Shown here in pieces: positions 27,301-35,308 of a stretch of DNA of 64,000 nt. The stretch is taken from positions 3,846,501-3,910,500 of the forward strand of contig NZ_CP022655.2 in the NCBI RefSeq assembly GCF_002243345.2. Reading direction: 5' to 3'. Source of the DNA: Paenibacillus sp. RUD330. GTDB lineage: Bacteria; Bacillota; Bacilli; Paenibacillales; Paenibacillaceae. How positions within the stretch are numbered: the first letter of the stretch is position 1; each line of letters opens with the position of its first letter. The notes beneath the pieces are model-generated. The model was not told where the DNA came from. It saw only the letters and a program-made list of their open reading frames with translations, and made no database searches. The position numbers and the translations under genes were made by a program.

Positions 27301-28855
27301 CCTGCGCGGCGTCCCGAAGCTCGGCCATCCGCCTTGCGATCGCCTCGGCCAGCGACGAGATCGTCGCTTCCTCGGGAATGATCGTAGGCGCAAGCCCCGC
27401 TTCCTCTGCCGTACGGGCCGTAACGGGACCGATGCAGGCGATTTCGCAGCCGCGGAGCAAGCCGACCGGATCGGATTCCCCGAAGCGCCTGAGCACTTCG
27501 AGCAGATTCGTCACGGTCGAGGAGCTTGTGAAGGTGACGACATGGACAGCGCCTTCGCGCAGCTGTTCGAGCGCCTGCTCATCCTGATCCCGAGGCACGA
27601 TCGTCTCGTAGAGCGTGACGGCGTCCACGGAGATGGAGCGCGCGGCAAGATCCCGCGGCAGCGTTCCTCGCGCCAGATCGCCGCGCAGAAACAGCGCCCG
27701 CTGGCCCGGCTTTAGCGCCTCGTCGAGATGGTCCAGCATCCCCTCCGCCTGGTAGCCGCTCGGCAGCGCTTCATGCTGAAGCCCGCGCGAGCGGAGCGCA
27801 TCGCCGGTCTTCGGCCCGACCGCGGCGATGCGCGCCCGGTGGAAGCGGCGGATATCGCCTCCGAGCTCGGCCAGCCCGCGGAAGAAATGCTCGACGCCAT
27901 TGACGCTGGTGAAAAACAGCCAGTCATAGCTTTCCGCCTCGTCCAGAGCGGCGCGGAACGCTCTCGCATCGCTTTCTCCGCGCGCCGGCACGATCTCGAT
28001 GACGGGGAACTCGCACGGCTCGCCGCCAAGCTCCTCGATGAGATCGGCCAGCTCGCTGGCCTGGCTGCGCGAGCGCGTCACGAGCGCTCGCGTGCCGAAT
28101 AGCGGCTTCAAGTCGTACCAGCGCAGCGTCTGCCGCTGCTTGACGACATCGCCGACGACGATGACCGCCGGCGGCTCGAAGCCGGCCTCCCTGACCTTCG
28201 CCTCGATGTCCGCGAGCGTGCCCGTCAGCGTCTGCTGCTCGGGCCTCGTGCCCCAGCGGACGAGGGCTACCGGGGTGTCGGCCGCGCGTCCGTGCTTCAT
28301 CAGCTGCTCGCTGATATACCCGATCTTGGCGACACCCATCAGAAAGATCAGCGTGCCCGTCGCATTGGTCACCTTGTCCCAATAGATGGAGCGGTCCAGC
28401 TTGTCCGGGCTCTCATGGCCCGTGACGATCGAGAGCGACGACGCATGGTCCCGGTGCGTCACGGGAATGCCGGCATAAGCCGGCACGGCGATCGCCGACG
28501 TGATTCCAGGCACGATCTCGAATGGAATGCCGTGCTCGGCCAGCAAGCCGGCTTCCTCGCCGACCCGTCCGAAAATGGTCGGATCGCCTCCTTTGAGACG
28601 AGTGACGGTCTTGCCCTGCAAGGCCAAATCGACCAGCAGCCGGTTGATCTCCTCCTGCTTCATCGTATGGCGGTCCGGCCGCTTGCCGACATAGATGCGC
28701 TCAGCCCCCGGCCTCAGTCCGCGCAGCAGGCGCGGGCTGGCCAGCCGGTCGTAGACGACGGCATCGCTCCGCGAGAGCACCTCCATGCCGCGCACCGTAA
28801 TCAGCTTCGGGTCTCCCGGCCCGGCGCCGACAAGATACACGATCCCCTTCGACAT
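27296..28855 (-). CDS. cobA-hemD: Fused uroporphyrinogen-III C-methyltransferase/uroporphyrinogen-III synthase
   Basis: Bifunctional protein (519 aa). The N-terminal half (about 1-245) is a SAM-dependent SUMT: YLVGAGPGDPKLITVRG, VVYDRLASPRLL, RLKGGDPTIFGRVGEE, VVGDVVKQR. The C-terminal half (about 255-515) is HemD, with TSVNGVEHFF, VGPKTGDAL and FTSSSTVTNLLEVL. It makes uroporphyrinogen III and diverts part of it to precorrin-2. ATG 28855 follows the hemC stop by one base; an ATG at 28867 would add four residues. Such fusions are known in Bacillota. It pairs functionally with the precorrin-2 dehydrogenase at 29806. Confidence 0.93.
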   Translation of the reverse strand: MSKGIVYLVGAGPGDPKLITVRGMEVLSRSDAVVYDRLASPRLLRGLRPGAERIYVGKRPDRHTMKQEEINRLLVDLALQGKTVTRLKGGDPTIFGRVGEEAGLLAEHGIPFEIVPGITSAIAVPAYAGIPVTHRDHASSLSIVTGHESPDKLDRSIYWDKVTNATGTLIFLMGVAKIGYISEQLMKHGRAADTPVALVRWGTRPEQQTLTGTLADIEAKVREAGFEPPAVIVVGDVVKQRQTLRWYDLKPLFGTRALVTRSRSQASELADLIEELGGEPCEFPVIEIVPARGESDARAFRAALDEAESYDWLFFTSVNGVEHFFRGLAELGGDIRRFHRARIAAVGPKTGDALRSRGLQHEALPSGYQAEGMLDHLDEALKPGQRALFLRGDLARGTLPRDLAARSISVDAVTLYETIVPRDQDEQALEQLREGAVHVVTFTSSSTVTNLLEVLRRFGESDPVGLLRGCEIACIGPVTARTAEEAGLAPTIIPEEATISSLAEAIARRMAELRDAAQG

Positions 28856-28856
28856 G

Positions 28857-29819
28857 TTATCCCCCAATTTCCGCCAAAATCTCGTCCGCGCCCATCTCTC
28901 TCAGCGCCTGGGCGACTTCAAGCCCCAGTGCTTCCGGATCGCGTCCGACCCGCATTTCCTTCAGGATCGTCTCCCCGTCCGGAGAGCCTACCATCCCGGT
29001 CAGCTCCAGGACGAGCCCGCCGCCGTCGCGGGAGAGGATGACCGCATGGGCTCCGATAGGAATCTGGCAGCCTCCGTTGAGCGCGCCGAGGAAAGTCCTT
29101 TCTGCCGCTACGGTGCGTTCCGTATCGGAGTCGTTGAGCAGATCCAGCAAAGCGCGGACAGCGGCATCGTCCTCCCTGCATTCGATGCCAAGCGCCCCCT
29201 GGCCGACGGCAGGCAGGCAGACATCCTCGGAGACCGCTTCGGTGATGCGGTCCTCCCAGCCCATGCGCTTCAAGCCGGCAGCGGCGAGCACGATCGCATC
29301 CAGTCCTTCCGTCTCCAGCTTGCGGATCCGGGAGTCGATATTGCCGCGTATCGAGCGGATATCCAGGTCGGGCCGGTAAGCCTTCAGCTGGCTGGCCCGC
29401 CTGAGGCTGCTCGTTCCGACGGCGGCGCCGATCGGGAGCTTCTCCAGAGGAATGCCGCCGCGGGTGATGACGCAATCCCGAGGATCGACGCGGCGCGGCA
29501 CCGCTCCGTTGATCAATCCCGGTGGCAGCTCGGACGGCATGTCCTTCATGCTGTGCACAGCCATATCGATCTCGCCGTCGAGAAGAGCCTGCTCGATTTC
29601 CTTGACGAACAAGCCCTTGCCGCCTACCTTGGACAGGGTCACATCCAGGATGCGGTCGCCTTTCGTGACGATCTTGTGGATTTCGAAGCCGTAATCCAAG
29701 CCATGCTCGTCCGCAAGACGCTGCAGCTCCTCTATGACCTGTCCGGTCTGCGTCAGCGCGAGCGCGCTCTGGCGCGTGCCGACGACAATGACTCTGCGGC
29801 CGTTCTCATCTGTTTTCAA
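28857..29819 (-). CDS. hemC: Hydroxymethylbilane synthase (porphobilinogen deaminase)
   Basis: Polymerises four porphobilinogens into hydroxymethylbilane. [15 protein letters not shown], catalytic-Asp region [10 protein letters not shown], and the dipyrromethane-cofactor cysteine in [13 protein letters not shown] are visible. I chose TTG 29819 because AAGGAG lies 9-10 bases upstream and homologues begin close to VIVVGTR. An ATG at 29852 would add 11 residues and increase overlap with the upstream gene. Confidence 0.93.
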   Translation of the reverse strand: MKTDENGRRVIVVGTRQSALALTQTGQVIEELQRLADEHGLDYGFEIHKIVTKGDRILDVTLSKVGGKGLFVKEIEQALLDGEIDMAVHSMKDMPSELPPGLINGAVPRRVDPRDCVITRGGIPLEKLPIGAAVGTSSLRRASQLKAYRPDLDIRSIRGNIDSRIRKLETEGLDAIVLAAAGLKRMGWEDRITEAVSEDVCLPAVGQGALGIECREDDAAVRALLDLLNDSDTERTVAAERTFLGALNGGCQIPIGAHAVILSRDGGGLVLELTGMVGSPDGETILKEMRVGRDPEALGLEVAQALREMGADEILAEIGG

Positions 29820-30459
29820 TATCCCCTTCTCCTTCCGCCCCGAATCGGGCATGATCCTCTAGTCCCCTGCTTGCGGCAGCCGCCCGGCTTGCCAGACGCT
29901 CCGCCTCGCTGCGGAGCAGCCGCCTTCGCTTGCCCGGATTCGGCTCCTCGGCCAGCAGCCTTCGCCTCAGAGCCGCATGCTGCCTTACAGCCTCCGCATA
30001 CGGCTCCTTATATAAATCTTCAAGTTCCTCCCGGATGACCGAAGACAAGGCAGGCGAGCCGCCTCCCGTCGTGACGGCCAGCAGCAGCCCGCCCCGCCTT
30101 ACCGCGCCAGCTGTCATGAAATCGCCTGATTGCCCGCTTGAGGCATGATTGAACAATGCGCCCGCCGCACCGGCATCCTCCATGACCGCGCTGTCGACTT
30201 CGACTGCGCCCGTGGCCGCCACGACGAGAAACATGCCTGCGGCGTCTCCCGGCCGGTAAACCCGCTCCAAATGCTTCAGCCGCCCCTGTCCGGCCCACGC
30301 CCGGATGCCCGCCGTGACCGCCGGGCTGACGACGACAAGCCTGTCCGCGCCGCCGTCAAGCAATCCGGCCGCCTTTCGTTCGGCAGCGGCTCCGCCTCCG
30401 ACGATCAGGCAGCTTTTTCCCTCCAGCCGCAGCACGACCGGATATCCCGGCATCGCCAT
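29806..30459 (-). CDS. Precorrin-2 dehydrogenase/sirohydrochlorin ferrochelatase family protein
   Basis: NAD-dependent oxidation of precorrin-2 to sirohydrochlorin on the sirohaem branch (about 217 aa). The Rossmann motif [18 protein letters not shown] is followed by [19 protein letters not shown] and the family [20 protein letters not shown] stretch. The C-terminal helical part is short, so ferrochelation is not certain. ATG 30459 has a GGAGGAGG site. It overlaps hemC by 14 bases. Its presence in the hem operon with SUMT links haem and sirohaem supply. Confidence 0.88.
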   Translation of the reverse strand: MAMPGYPVVLRLEGKSCLIVGGGAAAERKAAGLLDGGADRLVVVSPAVTAGIRAWAGQGRLKHLERVYRPGDAAGMFLVVAATGAVEVDSAVMEDAGAAGALFNHASSGQSGDFMTAGAVRRGGLLLAVTTGGGSPALSSVIREELEDLYKEPYAEAVRQHAALRRRLLAEEPNPGKRRRLLRSEAERLASRAAAASRGLEDHARFGAEGEGDIENR

Positions 30460-30483
30460 CTCCTCCTCCAAGCCGCCTTGACC

Positions 30484-31290
30484 TCAGCGGTGAAAATCCG
30501 ATGCAGGACTGATCATCGTGTTCAGCACGAGAAAAGCGAAGCAGAACACGTTCCAGCGCGCCGTCTCCAGCGCGGTTTTGCGTAGAATCTTTTTCTGGAT
30601 CAAATAAAAGCTGTACAAAATGAGGACCGCGAAGGAGGTGATAACCTTCCAATCGAGCAAATAGTGGAACCTGTTCTCGACGATGACGAGAGCGACAGCG
30701 ACCGACAAGGAAAGGGCGAGCAGCGGAACGCCGATCATGACGAGACGATAGGCAAACCGATCGGCTTGCTCCAGGCTCGGCAGCCGCGCCGTCGTCCGAT
30801 TCCATTTCCGCGACTTGAGCCTACCGTGCAGAAACAGGTACATGGCCGAGAACACGCTCGAAATGGCCAGCGCCGCGAAGGAGCACAGCACGAGGCTGAT
30901 ATGTAGAATGAGCAGTTCGTTGGCCAGCTTCCAGTCCGGCAGCGGAATTCCGCGGGAAGGTCCGCTGAACAGGTTGAGCGCCAGCACGCCGAAACCGATG
31001 ATGTTGACGAGAAAGACGATGAATTCGATTCGGAAAAAACGGCTGATGACGAGCGATGTCGTCAGCAGGAGCCATGAAACGGCAAGCCAGTATTCGAATC
31101 GGGAAAACAGCGTCATGTCCAGATGGGACCAGATCCGGTACAGCACGTATCCAGTCTGCAGAACCCATACGAACACAAGCAGCCCTGCGCCCATCCGCTT
31201 CGCTCTCCGGTTCGCGTCGACGAAATCGGAGAAGTAGAACAGAAGGCTCAGGGCGTATAAATACAAAATCGTGTCGTAAATGGTGACCAT
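30484..31290 (-). CDS. hemX: HemX/CcsA-like cytochrome c assembly family membrane protein
   Basis: Eight-helix integral membrane protein (268 aa) of the CcsA/HemX family, in the hemX position directly after hemA. In B. subtilis HemX lowers the level of HemA; the family otherwise handles haem for cytochrome c maturation. No tryptophan-rich WWD haem motif as strong as that of true CcsA is visible. ATG 31290 has a CAGGAGGG site. Confidence 0.88.
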   Translation of the reverse strand: MVTIYDTILYLYALSLLFYFSDFVDANRRAKRMGAGLLVFVWVLQTGYVLYRIWSHLDMTLFSRFEYWLAVSWLLLTTSLVISRFFRIEFIVFLVNIIGFGVLALNLFSGPSRGIPLPDWKLANELLILHISLVLCSFAALAISSVFSAMYLFLHGRLKSRKWNRTTARLPSLEQADRFAYRLVMIGVPLLALSLSVAVALVIVENRFHYLLDWKVITSFAVLILYSFYLIQKKILRKTALETARWNVFCFAFLVLNTMISPASDFHR

Positions 31291-31334
31291 GGCGCCCTCC
31301 TGACCTTGGAGACGAGGGCGATAATCCTGGCAGC

Positions 31335-32711
31335 CTAGCGCATGACCGCTGCAAAGGCGCCCTTGGACGGCTTGGCTTCTTCCGAGCCTTGACGGGACGT
31401 TTCCGCTGTCCTCGCCGCTTGGCTCTTGACGGTCTTGGACGGCGCGCCGTCCTCCAGGGCAAACAGCTTGGCGAACAGCTCCATCGCCTCATCCGCTTTC
31501 TTATCGCCCGCAAGCTCCTTAATGCTGTGAATCGGATTTTGCACCATCTGGTTCAGCATGCTCTTGGTCAGCTTATGGATGACCTTCAGCTGCTGCTCGT
31601 CCAGTCCGGGCAGCTTCTTGGAGAGGCTGTCCATCGTCTGGCTATGAATGTCCTCGGCCTTCTCCTGAAGGGAGCGGATCAGCGGCACGACGCCGAGCGT
31701 GCGGTACCACTGATGGAATTCCTGCAGGCCGGCGGCGATCATGACTCCGATCTTCTCCGCCTCCTGGCGGCGGTGCTCCATGTTCGACTCCACGATGCCT
31801 TCCAGATCGTCGATGTCGTACAGGAATACGTTCTCGACGGAAGCGATCGCGGGATCGAGGTCGCGAGGAACCGCGATGTCGATCATGAACAGCGGACGGG
31901 CTCTCCTGCGCTGCATGGCGGCCGCCACTTGCTCGCGGCTGAGCACATAGCCCTGTGCTCCGGTCGAGCTGATGATGATGTCGGCCTCATGCAGCCTCCG
32001 CTCCGCTTCTTCCATGGAGCAGGGAATGCCGCTGAATTTCTCCGCCAGCTCGGCCGCGCGCTCGAACGTCCGGTTGACGACGAGCACCTGGTCGGCTCCG
32101 TTCGCATACAAGTGCTTGGCCGTAAGCTCGCTCATCTTGCCGGCTCCGATGATCATGACCGTCTTGCGGTTGAACTGGCCGAAGATCCGCTTGCCGAGCT
32201 CGACGGCCGCATAGCTGACCGATACCGCCGACTCTCCGATCGACGTCTCGGTATGGGCGTTCTTGGCAAGAGTCACGGCTTGCTTGAAGAGCATGTTGAA
32301 GATCGTGCCTGTCGCGCGCTGCTGCTGGGCGAGCAGGAAAGCATTCCGCACTTGGCCAAGGATCTGCGTCTCCCCTATGACCATGGAATCCAAGCCGCTC
32401 GCCACCCGGAACAGATGCTCGATAGCCCGATCGTCCTCGTACATATATAGATGGCTGGTGAATTCCTGCCGCGGGAGGCGGAACCACTGCTCCATGAACG
32501 TGCGGATATGGTGGCCGCACAGATGATGCCGGTCAACGACCGCATACAGCTCCGTCCGGTTGCAGGTCGCGACGATGACACATTCCAGTATGCTTGGGGT
32601 CGCCTTGAGGGCTTCGACCGCACGGAGCAGATCGCTGTCCGCGATTGCGAAATTCTCCCTGATTTCGACAGGAGCCGTACGATAGTTGAGCCCGACCACA
32701 ATAATATGCAA
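31335..32711 (-). CDS. hemA: Glutamyl-tRNA reductase
   Basis: First committed enzyme of the C5 tetrapyrrole pathway (458 aa), reducing glutamyl-tRNA to glutamate-1-semialdehyde. The nucleophilic Cys is in ECVIVATCNRTELY (about residue 50), the NADPH domain has MIIGAGKMSELTAKHL, and a C-terminal dimerisation helix bundle follows. The start is TTG 32711 (MHIIVVGLNYRTAPVE matches the family start) with AAGGCGGTGA upstream. Head of the hem operon. Confidence 0.96.
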   Translation of the reverse strand: MHIIVVGLNYRTAPVEIRENFAIADSDLLRAVEALKATPSILECVIVATCNRTELYAVVDRHHLCGHHIRTFMEQWFRLPRQEFTSHLYMYEDDRAIEHLFRVASGLDSMVIGETQILGQVRNAFLLAQQQRATGTIFNMLFKQAVTLAKNAHTETSIGESAVSVSYAAVELGKRIFGQFNRKTVMIIGAGKMSELTAKHLYANGADQVLVVNRTFERAAELAEKFSGIPCSMEEAERRLHEADIIISSTGAQGYVLSREQVAAAMQRRRARPLFMIDIAVPRDLDPAIASVENVFLYDIDDLEGIVESNMEHRRQEAEKIGVMIAAGLQEFHQWYRTLGVVPLIRSLQEKAEDIHSQTMDSLSKKLPGLDEQQLKVIHKLTKSMLNQMVQNPIHSIKELAGDKKADEAMELFAKLFALEDGAPSKTVKSQAARTAETSRQGSEEAKPSKGAFAAVMR

Positions 32712-32764
32712 GTGACATCACCGCCTTATTTTCGTATCTAAGCTGCCTTGTCCGAGCAACTAAT

Positions 32765-32779
32765 TTAGAATTATTATAA
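32765..32779 (-). promoter_or_regulatory. PerR-like box overlapping the hemA -10
   Basis: Minus-strand TTATAATAATTCTAA matches 14 of 15 positions of the PerR consensus (TTATAATNATTATAA) and contains the likely -10 TATAAT (32778-32773). The -35 is weak. PerR control of hemA is established in B. subtilis. Confidence 0.75.
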
Positions 32780-32996
32780 CATAGTTTTTTGGGAGAGAAG
32801 ACTCAAGTTATGACGTTTTTTTGACCGGCCCCTCCAAAAGGAAGGAAATCTCTTGACGGCATCAGACGAGTCGGCTTCCGCCGGGCAAGTCCGTCCCTGT
32901 CTCCGCTGCCCCGGGCAAGAAGCCCATTCCGGCAAGGACAATCCATTTCATCCATTGTCTAGTTTAGGCCCGCAGCCGCTTCTCTATTCCAGGCTT
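32780..32996. other. Gene-free interval between hemA promoter and speD terminator
   Basis: No gene seen. It contains the hemA upstream promoter region. Nothing else recognisable. Confidence 0.5.
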
Positions 32997-33031
32997 AAAA
33001 AAAATAACCATGGAGCCTTCCCATGGTTATT
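32997..33031 (-). terminator. Terminator after speD
   Basis: Minus-strand perfect stem (ATAACCATGG with its complement) and seven-base loop at 33005-33031, followed by eight T (32997-33004). It ends 19 bases after the speD stop. Confidence 0.92.
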
Positions 33032-33049
33032 TGTACAGCAGGCTGGATT

Positions 33050-33448
33050 TTAAACCAGCTCGATTTGTTTCATTTCCGGTTCTACAACTTGCAGCTCACC
33101 CATTCCGCGAATCAGCTTCTTCGCGTGAGTGGCTTTAGGTTTCAGCACGGCCAGCATGTAATCGATCGCCAGCTGTGGGTCCACGGTCTCACCGCAGGTG
33201 TAGCAGTCAAGAGCAGCAAAGCCTCTTTCTGGATACGTGTGAATCGAGAGATGGCTTTCCGATAAGAGCACCAATACGGTTGCGCCTTGGGGCTCAAATT
33301 GTTTTGCCTGTACCGAGAGCACAGATGCTCCGCAGGCTTCAGCAGCCTCTACCATGTGGGCTTGCAGAAACTCTGCGTTGTTAATGAGTTCGAAGTCTAC
33401 TCCCCAAGCATCAACCGCAACATGTCTTCCGAAAGTCGAATATTCCAT
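33050..33448 (-). CDS. speD: S-adenosylmethionine decarboxylase proenzyme
   Basis: Pyruvoyl enzyme (132 aa, prokaryotic class 1B) giving decarboxylated SAM for spermidine synthesis. The self-cleavage site is in LLSESHLSIHTYPERGFAA, between Glu and Ser, where the Ser becomes the pyruvoyl group. The conserved cysteine is in DCYTCGETVDP. ATG 33448 (MEYSTFGRHVAVDAWG) has a GGGGGAG site. Monocistronic: own promoter, long leader and terminator. Confidence 0.96.
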   Translation of the reverse strand: MEYSTFGRHVAVDAWGVDFELINNAEFLQAHMVEAAEACGASVLSVQAKQFEPQGATVLVLLSESHLSIHTYPERGFAALDCYTCGETVDPQLAIDYMLAVLKPKATHAKKLIRGMGELQVVEPEMKQIELV

Positions 33449-33595
33449 CTTCCGGCTCCCCCTTCCTAGGAATAAAATGATTAAAAATTTCATCCGCTAG
33501 GACCTACGTCATTCACTTCCCGAGGGATAACTCTCTCTCGCAACATATCCATGTCCTGAGTGAATCCTGGTTCCTATATTGGGTTTTTTTCAACG
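33449..33595 (-). promoter_or_regulatory. Long speD leader, possibly structured
   Basis: About 145 untranslated bases. Minus-strand ATTCACT (33566-33560) can pair with AGTGAAT (33518-33512), and an outer stem joins TAGGAACC (33577-33570) with GGTCCTA (33505-33499). The loop has a further GAG/CTC element. The ribosome site lies beside a TTCCTAGGAA palindrome. No known riboswitch class recognised. Confidence 0.45.
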
Positions 33596-33601
33596 AAATT
33601 A

Positions 33602-33630
33602 AAAATACCATCTATCTATAGGAAATGCAA
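33602..33630 (-). promoter_or_regulatory. Sigma-A promoter for speD
   Basis: Minus-strand -35 TTGCAT (33630-33625), 17-base spacer, -10 TATTTT (33607-33602). Confidence 0.65.
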
Positions 33631-33725
33631 CCTTTTTTTCTGTTAAAAATCCCCCGTTTTCCCGCACGCGGACAGCCCTTCTCCAGCCGCATGTCCGAAG
33701 ACGCCCCCCAAAAGGCGGAGGCATG

Positions 33726-33747
33726 AAAAAAGCCGCCCGCAGGCGGC
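33726..33747 (-). terminator. Terminator after the gene at 33768
   Basis: Minus-strand GCCGCC/GGCGGC six-pair stem with a TGCG loop, followed by six T. Twenty bases after the stop codon. Confidence 0.85.
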
Positions 33748-33767
33748 ATCGGAAAAAGCGGTCGGAA

Positions 33768-34358
33768 TCAGGCCTCGAGAGCGAAAAGCCGGTCGGAATA
33801 CAGCTTGAGGCTGCGGTCTATCTCCAGCTTCTCGGCTGCGCCTGCAGCATCGATGCGGCGATCGAGCAGCTCGTTGACGGCCTGCTGGATCCACTGGATC
33901 TCCCCCTCCACCGATTGGAGGCGGAAAGCCCGCTCAAGCTCGCCCAGCGTGTCCTTGAACTGGTACACGATGCGGCTGCCCTTGGCGGTCAGCTCGGCGA
34001 TCTGATGCACGGCGCCTGCTACATACTGATACGACATCGTATAATGGCTGTAGATGCGTTTGACGACGGCGTCGCCCTTGAAGGCGGAGACGGCCTTGCG
34101 AAGCGCATTGGTGAGCGCGACGTTGGTGATGCGGCAGGACCACTCGCATACAAATCGATCTTCATCCTGCTGGAATACAAAGCGGACTTCTTCCCTCCCT
34201 GCACAGTCTTCGAGAACCGCCTCATGGCTGCCGTTATCGAGCACCTTGACGCCAAGGCGTACTTGCTGCTCGTCAAAAAAACGGAGGAATCGGGTCATCT
34301 CATCGCGTGTCAGTCGCAGTTTGGCTTGAACGTACTCGGTGGCTATCCGCTGAGCCAT
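33768..34358 (-). CDS. Conserved-looking protein of unknown function
   Basis: I do not recognise this family. The 196 residues begin MAQRIATEYVQAKLRLTRDE with a GAGGAG site before ATG 34358; the frame stays open further up but without support. The sequence looks soluble, with no membrane helix or signal peptide. It contains FDEQQVRLGVKVLD, a middle beta-like part (REEVRFVFQQDEDRFVCEWS) and a C-terminal helical part (ELERAFRLQSVEGEIQWIQQ). Codon use matches its neighbours and it has its own terminator, so it is very probably real. It stands alone between speD and engB. Confidence 0.75.
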   Translation of the reverse strand: MAQRIATEYVQAKLRLTRDEMTRFLRFFDEQQVRLGVKVLDNGSHEAVLEDCAGREEVRFVFQQDEDRFVCEWSCRITNVALTNALRKAVSAFKGDAVVKRIYSHYTMSYQYVAGAVHQIAELTAKGSRIVYQFKDTLGELERAFRLQSVEGEIQWIQQAVNELLDRRIDAAGAAEKLEIDRSLKLYSDRLFALEA

Positions 34359-34687
34359 AAAAATCTCCTCAATTCTTTGTTCTTCGAAGCTATGGTTGCC
34401 ATGTTCACTGCCCGCTGGCATTCGCTCCAAACCGTTCGAGCCTTCAATCGCTGTTGAACCCGGATTTCCTTGATTAGATTTCTAAGGAGGGAAATCCGTC
34501 TTCAAAGGCGACCGTTGCCACTATTCCGGCTTCGAACGCTTTTTCCGCATCCTCGGGCAAATAAATTACCTACAACCATTATACGGCATCGGCTCAAACG
34601 ATTCCTGCCGGCCGGCCGCGATTATCCGCCGAATTTCAGAATTATCCGCAAGGAACCGTGATTGGCGTCAAGAAAGATGCAAAATGC
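34359..34687. other. Intergenic region between engB and the unknown gene
   Basis: A minus-strand TATAAT near 34579-34584 may be the -10 of the unknown gene; no good -35 was found. The inverted pair GGATTTCC...GGAAATCC (about 34463-34497) could form a hairpin. Nothing else seen. Confidence 0.4.
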
Positions 34688-35308
34688 TTACGATTCCGGC
34701 GTTCCTTGAAGTACTTCTCCCTCATATCCTGCCGCGGACGCGATTACGCTCCATAATTCGTCTCTTCCATTACCCTTTTCAGAGGAGAACAAAACGACCT
34801 GGTCGCCCGCGCTTGCGCCGAGCGTCTGCTTGACCAGCTTGATCTGCTTGTCCCATTGGCTCTTGGGAATCTTGTCCGCCTTCGTGCAGACGATGCAGAA
34901 AGGAATGTCATAATGCTTGAGCCAGTCGAACATGAGCACGTCGTCCTTGCTCGGCGCATGACGGATATCGACGACGAGCAGGACGAGCTTCAGCTCCTCG
35001 CGGCCCTGCAAATAACGTTCGATCATTTTGCCCCAGGCTTCGCGTTCGGTTTTGGATACCTTGGCATAGCCGTATCCCGGAAAATCGACGAAATAGACAG
35101 CCTCGTTGACCTTGTAATAATTCAGCTGCTGCGTTTTGCCCGGCTGGGAGCTTGTACGAGCCAGATTCTTGCGCATGATGAGTTTATTGATCAGAGAAGA
35201 TTTTCCGACATTCGAACGCCCTGCCAGAGCAATCTCCGGCAAGGCGTCGATAGGATATTGATGCGGCTGAACCGCACTGATGATAAATTCTGCATTCGTA
35301 ATCTTCAT
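34688..35308 (-). CDS. engB: Ribosome biogenesis GTP-binding protein EngB/YsxC
   Basis: Essential GTPase (206 aa) in 50S assembly. P-loop [16 protein letters not shown] (about residues 29-44), switch region [10 protein letters not shown]3 [14 protein letters not shown]4 CTKADK. It overlaps the lonA stop (ATGA), so it is co-translated with lonA, the same arrangement as in Bacillus. Confidence 0.97.
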   Translation of the reverse strand: MKITNAEFIISAVQPHQYPIDALPEIALAGRSNVGKSSLINKLIMRKNLARTSSQPGKTQQLNYYKVNEAVYFVDFPGYGYAKVSKTEREAWGKMIERYLQGREELKLVLLVVDIRHAPSKDDVLMFDWLKHYDIPFCIVCTKADKIPKSQWDKQIKLVKQTLGASAGDQVVLFSSEKGNGRDELWSVIASAAGYEGEVLQGTPES

